64,000 nt of DNA from Cenococcum geophilum 1.58 (Eukaryota; Ascomycota; Dothideomycetes; Gloniales; Gloniaceae), in the NCBI GenBank assembly GCA_001692895.1, contig KV748203.1, positions 2,076,330 through 2,140,329 on the forward strand, given 5' to 3'. Position 1 is the stretch's first letter; each line of letters opens with the position of its first letter. Made by a program: the position numbers and the translations under genes. The notes under the pieces were generated by a model. The model did not search any database. It was not told the origin of the DNA and worked only from the letters and a program-made list of their open reading frames with translations. This document shows positions 43,631-55,045 of the stretch, piece after piece.

Positions 43631-44393
43631 TGCTAGGGTATATAGTAAGGAGTAGGCAAGCCGGGTTATAGGAGAGTTAATAGAAGAGGATAGATAGTAA
43701 GGAGTATAGGTATCCCTTGCACCGTTGGTCGACGTGCGGATATGGCCCGTGCGCACTAATCAAGAACATATGGCAGAACGCCTTACCGCCCAAGAATGCA
43801 GCAGATTGATTAGTTGAGCTTAGGCCATATATCTATGGACGAAATCAACGGTGTAAGGGATAGCCTTGTATAGAGACGAATTGATAAAGAGAGGAAGAGG
43901 CTGTAAGCCTAAGGTGCTTATAAGGAGTTGCCAAGCCTAACCTTCGGCTAGGCCTTGGCTGCCCCTAAGTAGCTCTTAGGCGAAGCCTCGAGTAATAGAG
44001 ATAAAATATCCCTTATAAATCCTCTATTAAATAGATCGACTTACTTAGATTTAATCTATTCGATTTAATTAATAATCTTCCTAGTTTGCTTACTAGTAAG
44101 TAAAGACTATCTCTATTAAGTCCTTTATACTACTACTTATCTAAATATAAGGGTTATTTTAACCCTTACTCGGGTGCACGCCTAGGGGCTCTTAGGGGCT
44201 GCCAAGGCTAGCCTTCGGCTAGCCCTTAGTACCTCCTTATAAGCTCCTCGGGCATACAGCCCTCCTATCTTCCTTATTAGTTCGTCTCCGTACAAGGCTA
44301 TTGCTATACTCTTTACTATATCGTCCTCTTTTATCAACTCTTCTTATAACTTATGCTTGGCTTGCCTACTCCCTACCGTATACCTAGGCAATA
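43631..44393. mobile_element. Foldback element with long inverted arms
   Basis: The left arm (43631 to ~43990, starting TGCTAGGGTATATAGTAAGG) pairs with the right arm (~44160-44393, ending TATACCTAGGCA). Shared blocks are GGAGTAGGCAAGCC, ATAGCCTTGTA, GCTTATAAGGAG and the self-complementary CTAACCTTCGGCTAG. After removing the nested MITE the arms are similar in length, around an AT-rich centre. Non-coding, RIP-type damage, superfamily unknown. Confidence 0.75.
43714..43866. mobile_element. MITE with TA target duplication, nested in the foldback element
   Basis: Ends TCCCTTGCACCGTTGGTCG and (inverted) TCCCTTACACCGTTGATTTCG extend to GGATATGGCC/ATATATGGCC and are flanked by TA. It interrupts the left arm of the foldback element exactly where the right arm is continuous. 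TA duplication and short TIRs fit a Tc1/mariner-derived MITE. Confidence 0.7.
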
Positions 44394-44438
44394 CGCCTTA
44401 CACTAATCTTTTAAATACTTTCCTTTAAGTCCTTATAA

Positions 44439-44863
44439 TGTTACGGACGCTTTAAGTACGATGTTATAACTACTTGGAGAAGAGACGGAAGAAGCTAGTT
44501 GGTTGATTTAGGCACGGTCTAGGATGGAGCCGATAGAGCTATGTGACGAGGAATGGTAACCGAGGTTACATAACGTTGTACGCAGTATACGTAGTGTACG
44601 AAGGGAACGTATGTATAACACGTATAACACGTATATTACGTATAAAAAGGATTTTATAAAAGTACGGTTGTGTATTTAAGGACCCTTAGTCCCTACCTAG
44701 ATAGTTCCTTCCTTATAGTAATTCTTAGAATATAATTAAAGTTAATCTGTTAGGCAACCACTCTATTAGTTGTTATTACATTGTTAACTACTACCTTTAC
44801 ATTTCCTATATACCTAGCCTATTAACGAGCCTATCGTAGTTCTTGCTATAAGGTTCCGTTACA
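44439..44863 (+). repeat. Gypsy-2 5' LTR
   Basis: TGTTACGGACGC...GGTTCCGTTACA, 425 bp. Its closest relatives in the window are 51907-52331 and the solo LTR at 5406-5823. Confidence 0.93.
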
Positions 44864-47800
44864 CAATTACTACCTAGTTATAGTATTAAATATAAAAAGT
44901 CGAATAATATGCTACTAAAAGCAGCCACTATAACGCTATTAACGGCGGTAACTACTTTAAGGTTAGGTAACGACACTAGTATAATAAACACTAACTTATA
45001 GTAACCTATAACGGTCGGACAACTATAAGAGATAGTTGACTAGCTAATAGAAAATAATGTAACGTTAGAAAATAGGATTAATGGGATAGGCGTAGTAAAG
45101 GCTAAGTTACTATCGATTAAAAGATTCTTAGGGGAGAAATTAAAGCTTAAAGGATTCCTTACGTAAATGCACTTTAAGGTTGCGTAAGAGGGAGTAAAGC
45201 TAGTAACACCTATAGATTGAATAGCGTATACGGGATTATTCCTATTAGGAAGGGCACTTAAATAGTTTAAGCCTTACTTTACAGAGATATAAGCAAATGG
45301 TATAATAACTACTAATTAAGATATACGGTTTATATTCTTAAGCTAGAAAGGGTTTATAGAGCGACTTATATAAATATTTGGAGAACTAGAGGCAGTAACC
45401 ATAGTAAAAAGAAAACTCTAAGATATTACGCAACGAACCTTAGTAATTAAGTATATAACGCAGTTCCAGACGTTAGCGATATAAGCAAAGTAGAATAATA
45501 GGGCGCTTATGGCACAGTATAAGCAAGGACTTAAGGCTAAAGTCTAGGACATAATTATCCTAATAGAAGATGCGGATACCCTAAGGGAACTAATAGATTA
45601 AGTAATTAAGATTAATAATTAGATCTACTAAAGGGAACAGGCTAAGAGAGGCTAGGATAGAGTTCTATAGTTGTATAAGGCGTAGAGTACGCAATAACTA
45701 AAGCTAAGTTAGAAACTATGGTATAGCGCAGAGCTAATAGACCTAAGTGGTACTAAAGAAGCCTATAAGAGATGGAGTAAACAACTATAGAAACCCAGAG
45801 GATAAGGATTAAGTAATTAAAGGTCTAAGGAGTAGAGGCTAAACTAGGGATCTTAGCAGCAGAAGACATTTAGGCGGACTCTATAATAAGAAAAATGGTT
45901 TAAAGAGGGAGCTTATATAAATTGCGGAAAATAAGGTTACTATATTAGAGACTATAGAAGTAGGCAGAGTTACTACGTAGTAAAAGGAACGAGACTAGTA
46001 GACGATATATACGTATAGAGGGATAATAATATGCTACGAGGAACAAAAGAATGTTTAATCCAAAGTTTTGCGTTTTATTATAATAACGCATACTAAATTT
46101 ATAAGGACGCTAAGTACGGCGCAAGCTATTGGCTATAGGAGCTAAGTTTATTAAAATATTAAGAAACCAACGAACCAGTTTACAGATTGGACATTAAGGA
46201 CGATGAATTTAAAGTAGGCGAAACATTCTATAATAATAAGGTAATAAGAGCGGTTTACTGGAAACACGCAGCTATTAAAGATATTACACTAGAGGTAGAG
46301 GATAATTCCACTATAGAATAGGGAATATTAGTAGGGATTAAGACCCTACTAGACACGATGTCTATCGCTTTATAAGACGTAAGAAAAGTAGGGTAGCAAA
46401 CTACTTTAGTACTTAATAAAGGCAAAAGGCCATAAGCTTAAAATTCTTAAGACGAGATATAAGACGACTAAGATTCTTAAGACGAGATAAGGCAAGCTTA
46501 AGGACCTATAATAGACAATAACCGATAGAGCAGAGTAATAGCTTAGTTTAGTAATATATAAATAAGCTTAGGACGAAGTTTCCTAAAGGTATAAGACTCT
46601 TAAGACGAGATAAGTAAGATTTAAGACTCTTAAGACGAGATAAGAATACTAGTAAAGCCTAGTTAGACTAAGGCTGGAGCTAAGCTTAAGCTAGAAGTAA
46701 GCTTAGGATTAAAAAATCTAAGGGGTTAAGAATTTAGAGTATAAGTAAAGATACCTATATATAAGAGGCAAGAGGCTTCTTTATAGATTAGAGAATCTGT
46801 AATATAAACGGCAGTTAGATTAGGAGACAGATATATAGACCTAGAAGACTTACTAGGGGAATATAGTATTCGGCCTAAAGATTAAAGAGTTAATACCGAG
46901 ATTAAGAAGTAAGAGAACTTTAAGGATTTAAGTATAAGACGTAAACCAAAAGAAACTATAGAAGAATTTAGGTAAAGAATTATTGTATAGTAAGAACAGA
47001 AACTAGATAAGAGATCTAGTATATTAGGACGTATAAGGGACAGAGCGCTAGTACAAAGAATTACTAATAGGCCTAGGGCAGGCATACTAAGAGCTAAGTG
47101 GCTTACTAAACTGGAATAAGAAGAGGATTTAGGATTTCTTACTAGGTTCGAAGAATAATATATAAAAGGCTATTATAATGCAGTAATAAGAAGATACTTC
47201 CTTACGGACAAGCCGTATACACTCTAGTAGCTATACTAAAAGTGGTATAGACAGCGACACAATAATAAGTAGGCAGACTTCTATATATAGTTAGATAAAT
47301 AAGTTATCTAAGACCACCCGATTACAGAAAAGGCCATAACTTATATTAAAGGAGCCTTAATTATAACGTTAAAGGATTTAGAGGAATAATTAGAGAACTA
47401 GAGAAGCGAGAGACACATCTTAGTACCTACAAATAAAGTTATAACGTTTAGATTAGCATAATAAAGGTTTAAACTTAAGGATAAAGATAAGCTAAGAGTT
47501 AACCTAAAGCACCTAGTATACTATACGCTATTATGGATTATATGCGTGGATAATATATATAAAATGCACAAAAATCTAAAAGAAAAGAATTGGAAATACC
47601 CTATAAGGATATACTGGATAATAGACGAGTAATAGTATAGGAATGCTAAATATATGCAAGGATAGCATCTAGCAGAAGTCCAGGAGGAAGGAGATTTAAT
47701 ACTTTAATTAGGAAGATTTCTTACGGAAGAATGCTTAGACGGATAATAGTAGTGGGAATACCTAAAAAATATATATTTATGGTATATTAAAGATAAGAAG

Positions 47801-50800
47801 CGAACTAGGCATTGGCTAAAGAGTAAGCTAAGTGCAACAGGATTAAGCAGCTTATAGTTAGGAAAAGTAGAGGCCTATAGGACTAAAGGGAGCCAGTGGT
47901 AGAGCCTTAGACCCTTAAAGGAATTTAAGGATAATACCTAAATTTACAAGTTAAATAGTAAGATTAGTAGTTTAAAGCGCTAATAGATAGTAGAGTAACG
48001 CGAAACTATATCTTACTAGTAGTAGTTAAGAGAATGGGTTTACCTTATAGATAGAAGAAATAACCTTACCTATTAGTTACAATTTTAAAAGATCTAATAG
48101 CCTACAAAGGAGGGATTATTAACCTTAAAATAGGACCTATTTAGATAACCATTAAAGGAAGACGAATTAAGATGTTTTTTAATATTCTACTATTAGGACG
48201 GGATAAGGCAGTATTAGGGATGCCTTAGTTACAGGAATACAATCTAAAGATTAATTGGATTATAGGTTAGGTCAATATTAGAGATACTTAACGCCGTAAG
48301 ATATAATAACAAACTAAGTTAGTATAGTACTAAGTTGGAGCGATATATAAAGAGACTAAGCGAGGCTTAAGTTATATACTAAAGAGATACTATAAATATG
48401 GTAAGAAACTATAGTTACTAGAAAGTAAAAAGCTGTTAAATTATATAGTATAGGATTATAAGATAGAATTGGAACTAGGAATAAGTCTAAGGTTTTTTCC
48501 AATCTATAAGCTTACTAAAGAAGAAGGGAGAGTATTAAAAGAGTTTGTCTAGGAAAACTTACGAAAGGGATATATTAGACTATTGTAGTTATTAGCGGGT
48601 TATCTAGTACTGTTTATACTAAAGAAAAATAGTAAACTAAGGCTGTGTATTGACTATAGATAGTTAAACAGTATTACTAGAAAGGATAGGTATCCTTTAC
48701 CCTTAATTAGCGAAATCTAAAATAGGATAGGTAATATATAAATCTTTACGAAGATAGATCTAAGATAGGCGTACTATTAGATTAGAATTAAGGAAGGCGA
48801 TAAATAGAAGGCAGCCTTTAGGTTAAAGGAAGGACTATATAAACTATTAATTATGCAATTTGGGCTTATAAACGCACTAGTAATATTCTAAAAGCGTATT
48901 AACAATGTGTTAGGAGAATACTTAGATAAATTTGTTATAGTATATCTTAATATTATTATTATCTACTTAATAACCGAGGAAGAATATAAGGAACACGTTA
49001 AATAGGTCTTAAAGAGACTATAAGAAGAACAGATATTAGTAGTAATTGAGAAATACGAGTTCTTTATAAGGAAGATAGATTTTATTAAATTTATTATTAA
49101 ACTAGGCTAACTTAATATAGTTAAGATTGTTCTTAGGGTTTTGCAATTACTATAGAAGGTTTATAGCGCAATGGTTAAAGGATATTAAGCCATTTACGTA
49201 ACTAATAAGGAAAGAAGAACTATGGGTATAGAAAAAGGAATAATAAGAACTGTTTAAAAAAGTTAAGGAATTGTTTACCTAGGAGCCAGTTTTTAAAATT
49301 TATTAACTAGAACTAAAAACGGTTGTAGAAATAGATATATTAGACTATATACTAGGGGTATACTTTATATAGAAATATTAAGATAGATAGCACCTAGTGG
49401 TATACTATAGTCGGAAGATAACGCTACTAGAGTTAAACTATAACATCTATAATAAAGAGTTGTTAGGTATAGTTGCAGTATTAAAGGAATAAAGAGTATT
49501 CTTATAAGGTATAGAGAAACTATTTATAGTTAAGACGGATTATAAGAACCTAATAGGATTCTTAACGACAAAGGAACTTAACTAAAGATAGGTTAGATGG
49601 GCAGAGATGCTTATAGAATACTATTTTAAGATTTAGTATACTAAGGGTATAGATAATACACGAGCAGATGCTTTAAGTTAAAAGGCTAAACTACAAAATA
49701 ACGAAAAGCCATTAGGGTCTTTACTGCGAAAAGACATAGACGGATTGATTAGGTATAATTATCTAAAAATTATAGTAACTTAGGAAGAACTAGAGAAAGT
49801 TTACAAGTTACTAGAGAGCTTTTGGGTATAAAGAATTCTAGAAGTATAGCTAGAAGATCCATAGACGGATATATACGAAAATCAAGAAGCGAAGTATATC
49901 CTAAGAAGTATAGCAGAATAATTTATGGAAGAATTTTATAAGGGATTAACTTAAGGATATAACGGAGCTATAGGCCTAGTGTTAAGACTCTAGGAGGAGT
50001 ATATTATTAATGGAATTTAGAATATCGCAAGGAAAGTAATAAAGGAATATTTAGATTGCTAAAGGAACAAACTAACGAGGTATAAGCTATATAGAGGGCT
50101 ACAACCCATTAAAATACTAGAGAGACTATAGGAGGCTATATTATGGGACTTTATTATAAAGTTACCAAAGTTAAGAGACCCTATTACTGGATAAGATTAT
50201 AACGCGATCTTAGTAATAGTAGATAAGCTTATAAAGTAGGGATACTTTATAGCATATATAGAAGAAATATTAGTAGAAGATGTCGCTAAAATCTATATTA
50301 AAGAAGTGTTTATAAGATATAGAGTACTAAGTAAGATTATATTAGATAGAGATCTAAGATTTATAGCAGCATTTTGGGAGGTATTCTTAGCGGAGTAAGG
50401 AGTTAAAGTAGTAACTTCTACCGTATATTATCTACAGACAAATAGTTAAATAGAAAGATTAAATTAAACGCTAGAATAGTATTTAAGATACTATATTAAT
50501 TATACACAGAATAATTAGGTATCGCTATTACTAGTTATATAGTTTATATATAATGCAACACCTTAAGAAGGAATAGGCATATTACTATTTAAGGTAAATT
50601 ACGGATATAAGCTAAGAATATCGTTGTTACTATAATAAGTAAAGAAAATAAGTAGTACAACTAAAGAAAGAATAAAGATATTAATAAATCTTTATGCAGA
50701 CCTTATAGAATTAGCGAAGAAAGTATAAGAGAGAATAAAAAGGTACTATAACGCTAAGAGATCTAAGGGACTAGATCTTAAGGAGGGAGATAAAGTATAG

Positions 50801-51906
50801 CTACTATATAAAAATTTTAAGAGTTAATAACTAAGTAAGAAGTTAGACTATATTAGACTAAGACCTTTTAAAATTACGTAGAGAATTTTACCGGTTACGT
50901 TTAAGCTAAACCTACTAGCTAGGATAAAGATTTACCCTATATAGTATATCGCGATGCTAGAGCTAGTATATAGGAATATTAAGCCACTGGTTTATAAAGT
51001 AGACATGTATAGAGGATAGGAAGAAGATAAATAGCAAGTTTTAAAGATCATTAGTTATAAGGACGTTGACGATAAAATATGGTATAAGGTTAAGTGGATA
51101 GGCTATAATAAGACTACTTAGAAGCTACTAGAAAATTTAAAGAATGCTATAAGAAAGGTATAGGAGTATTAGAAGAAATTAGGTTAGGCAGTATTAATAA
51201 AGAAGGATTACTAAAGAATAAGTTACCTAAGGGGGACCTAAGAAGAGCAGTTACCGAACTACTTAGATCTATTTTCTTCTCTATTAGAAGAGAATCCGTT
51301 TTTTTATTACTAAGTTTCTATAAACCTTATTTTATAAGCTTTTACTCCTTAAAATGGACCTTCTTATAAACCTTCTTAAGACGGAGTAACCGAGCGGACG
51401 CCGCGATATGGGCTTTAAGAGCCTTCTGCTTTATATTATAAGAACATTCTAACTTAGTAAGGGCGTAAGATAGTTTACTATCTAGCTGTATAGCAGTAGA
51501 TTAAATATAAGACCCTAAGATAGATTAATTAGGGAACTAGACAACTATTAAAAGTAATAGGTTGCGTATATTTAGCATTAGAGACGGAGTAAACGTTATA
51601 AAACAAACAAATATTCGCTTTAGTACACTTTAAGTAAGAGGACGGTTGTTATAAAGATGGACTTGCTAACGTAATATAAACTAACCCCTCTTTTAAATAG
51701 CAAGAATATAGAGACGGTATAATTTTACTAAGAGGTAGTATCGCAGCAATAGTATAAGCACGATGTTGCGCTTGCGAAGAAGAAGAAGCTTTAGGTATAA
51801 TAAGTAACGATATTAACTAAATTAATTAGACGGATATTATACCTCTAGTAAATAACTTAGAGATATTTTAAATCTTTAAGGACGAAGATAAAGAGGAGGG
51901 AGATAG

Positions 51907-52331
51907 TGTTACGGACGCTTTAAGTACAATGTTATAACTACTTAGAGAAGAGACGGAAGAAGCTAGTTGGTTAATTTAGGCACGGTCTAAGATAGAGCCG
52001 ATAGAGCTATGTAATGAGGAATGGTAACTAAGGTTATATAACGTTATACGCAGTATATGTAGTATATAAAGGGAATGTATGTATAATATATATAATACGT
52101 ATATTATGTATAAGAAGGATTTTATAGGAGTACGGTTGTGTATTTAAGGACCCTTAATCCCTACCTAGATAGTTCCTTTCTTATAGTGATTCTCAGAATA
52201 CAATTAGAGTTAATTTATTGGGCAACTACTCTACTAGTTGTTATTATATTGTTGACTACTATCTTTGCATTTCCTACACACCTAGCCCATTGACGAGCCT
52301 ATTGTAGTTCTTACTACAAGGTTCCGTTACA
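51907..52331 (+). repeat. Gypsy-2 3' LTR
   Basis: Same length and ends as the 5' LTR, with more TpA. Followed by target duplication TATAA. Confidence 0.93.
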
Positions 52332-52336
52332 TATAA

Positions 52337-54451
52337 TGCCTTTATTAGCTTTATTTCTTCCTTTTTTAGCCTTTAGATTTTTTTAAGGTTTTAGCTAGCT
52401 TTATTCATTCTTATTCTAACTTTAAAACTTTCTTTTAAATTTTAGTCTATTATTATAGTACTAGTAGAAAAGAGTAAGTATTATAGCGCTATTATATATA
52501 ACTAGATAGGGGGCCTAGTTAGGCGTTTAGCTAAGGGTTTAGCGCCTAATATATATATCCCTTAACTCGGTGGCATTATATAAGGATATAGCCCGTATAT
52601 AAGCCTTAGGAATATTAAATAAATCTAGCCTTCTAATTATATAGTAATCTTAATTAATGCCTAATACGGTCCTAAATATTTAGTCTATATAGATAAATAC
52701 TAATAAATTTAGATACAAAAAACCTTTAAAAATGGCGACGTGAGAGGTAATACAGCGCGTACCCCTTTAGGTAGTATGCTCGTACTATATTAACGGGAGG
52801 AAAAATACTGTTAGGTCGCAGCTCTAAAACCTAATCCCTTAGGACAGAGTGTCTTAATTGCCTATCTTGCCCTATCTACCCTTTATACTATGCTTTTATA
52901 TTATTATAGATTGCTATTAAATATTATTTGCCTGTTCTTAGCCTCTTACTACTCTATATACGTATATACGCCTACCTATAGTCCTTTTACGACCCTCCCT
53001 AAGGTATTTAACCTACCTCCTATCTTCCTATATCTAATAGCGTACTTAATCTACTATTATATTAGCAAAAGGGGTATCCTAAGCCCCTATAGCTAAGTAC
53101 CTATACTACTAATATAATGGAATAGTGTTGGGGAGATTAAGGTAGAGGAAGACATAATATAGTAAAGAGTAGGTAGACTCCCCCTATAAGGTATATACGG
53201 TATAATATTATACCGTATAAGAGGAAAGAGGACGCCATAAGTAGATACTGTGGTTTAAGTGTACTAGATATATATATAAAGGCGTAATAGTTATATTTAT
53301 AAGCTTCCGCTAGGGCTTACCCTCCTAGTAAGAAAATTCTTCGCACTACCACTACGTCTTAGCGCTAGCGTAGCGCTGCCGTACATACGTCTCTGCGTTT
53401 ACTTTAGTAGTTTATTAGCACAATCCTAATGGAACGCTAGTAGTACAACTAGGTTCCTGGGCTCTACCGCGTAGATATATAAAGGCTGATTTTATAGAGC
53501 CATAGCCTTTTAATTAGCTAGTCCCTTATTAATAACTATAGGGCGTAAACTACTAGGTTAAGGGATAGTATATATCTCCCTTCTATATATACCTCTTCTT
53601 CTTCTTCTTCTTCTTAGCTTAATATCTTTATAATATAGCATTTATTTAAGCTTTTTTATATATAAATATTTTTTATATTATACTATATATAGTACTACGT
53701 ATATAGCTTCTAGGCTATAGCGCTATAGTTTTATATATATAAATCCTCTATAGGCAGTTTAATATATATTAGTAGCTATATTCTAGTAGTTTATATACTT
53801 TTATGCTAGGGGTTTATAGCGTCCTAGTAATAAACTAGGTTGCTAACAACTATTAGGTAGTAAAAAACAATAGAAAAGACTATTAGGAATCCTAATGCCT
53901 ATCTCTATCCTATTTATAATTTATTTATATTCTTTTATTCTTTACTACTTATTTACTAAAAGTCTAGTAAGAGTTACCTATTTCTAAAAATCTTACTACT
54001 ATTAGCTACTTTTAAGTAGCTATTTCTATTCTATCTAGAAATAGAAAAGTACTTTTTTTCCTTTTCTTATATAAAATATCTTCTTTAGAGTAAGGAAAGA
54101 GCTTAGTTGCCTTTATATCTCTTTTCCCTCTCTATATAGATTATAGTCTAGTAGTAAATACCTAGAGGTCTATATAGCACTATATTACCTAAGGTATCTA
54201 CTTTCTTTATCTTTTCTTATTACTTTAGAGAAGGATTTAAGGCAGTCTTTTTCTAGCTTTAGCTGGAGGAAGGCTAATTATAGCTTTTTAGAATATTTAT
54301 TCTTAGGGGCTTTAAGAGAAAAGAAATAGTTTACTTTATAAATCCTAATATAGTGTTTTCCTTTATTTTTATTCTATTGCTACTTATTTTCCTATCATTT
54401 TAGTATATTAAGATTTTTTTAGGCGCGTTATTATAGTCGAAAATTAGGGTC
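52337..54451. other. AT-rich, non-coding stretch between two Gypsy elements
   Basis: RIP-type sequence with no recognisable gene. It holds a perfect 26-bp palindrome (53194-53219) and a (CTT)n microsatellite (53593-53615). It is probably older, unidentifiable repeat debris. Confidence 0.5.
53194..53219. repeat. Perfect 26-bp palindrome
   Basis: TATACGGTATAAT followed by its exact inverse. Function unknown. It could be the centre of a decayed foldback element. Confidence 0.8.
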
Positions 54452-54573
54452 TACAATTTTAGCGATTTATACCAATTTGTAGCGATTTGCTATAAATATA
54501 TAGGCTACTTATACACGCGCCTACCCTATCTATATATTTATAGCAAATTACTATAAATTATTAAAATTGCGAC
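54452..54573. mobile_element. Small foldback/MITE-like repeat
   Basis: Inverted arms TAGCGATTTGCTATAAATAT and its inverse ATATTTATAGCAAATTACTA surround ~45 bp. The outer parts ACAATTTTAGCGATTTA and TAAATTATTAAAATTGC also pair. Non-coding, about 120 bp. Confidence 0.6.
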
Positions 54574-54624
54574 TTATATTACGGACCTTATATTACTAGT
54601 AGTATAACTACTAAGAGATATAAA

Positions 54625-55045
54625 TGTTACGGACGCTTTAAGTATAATATTATAACTACTAGGAGAGGAGTCGGAAGCAGCTAGTTAGTTAATTAAGGCA
54701 TGGTCTAGGATAGAACCGGTAAAACTATATAACGAGGAATGGTAACTAAGGTTATATAACGTACTATATATTAAATAAGAGGAATAAGAGAAACTTACGT
54801 ACCTTATATATAAGACGTACTTTATATATAAGGAGGATTTTCTAGGAGTATGGTTGTGTATTTAAAGGACCACAGTCCCTACCTAGATAGTTCTTCTCTC
54901 CTTATAGTAAATCTCAGAATATAATTAGAGTTAATCTATTGGGCAACCACTCTACTAGTTATATTTACGTTGTTAACTATTCTATACCTATATACCCAGC
55001 CTATTAATAAGTCCACTATAGTATTTCCTACAAGGCTTTGTTATA
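54625..55045 (+). repeat. Gypsy-3 5' LTR
   Basis: Begins TGTTACGGACGC, 421 bp. Preceded by target duplication ATAAA. Confidence 0.9.

Larger units (their letters stand above)
44439..52331 (+). mobile_element. Gypsy-2: chromodomain LTR retrotransposon (Metaviridae fossil)
   Basis: It is 7893 bp with 425-bp LTRs at 44439-44863 and 51907-52331, a 5-bp target duplication TATAA (44434-44438, 52332-52336) and a polypurine tract (AGGAGGGAGATAG) before the 3' LTR. Parts in order: gag with a CCHC zinc knuckle (~45.92-45.97 kb), a variable region with repeated CTTAAGACGAGATAAG units (~46.44-46.65 kb), aspartic protease (~47.97-48.25 kb), reverse transcriptase (~48.5-49.1 kb), RNase H (~49.3-49.7 kb), integrase (~49.95-50.75 kb) and a C-terminal chromodomain (~51.04-51.16 kb). 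All parts are broken many times by RIP. The two LTRs differ almost only by C/T and G/A, so a molecular-clock age is not valid. Confidence 0.92.

Noticed and set aside
52890-53096. 68-codon hydrophobic plus frame
   Set aside because: Same reason: biased composition (TTA, TAT, CTA codons) in RIP-type DNA and no start context or homology.
52540-53590. Possible ~1.05-kb element with ends near TATCCCTTAAC
   Set aside because: Similarity of the two inverted stretches is short and interrupted; not distinguishable from AT-rich background.
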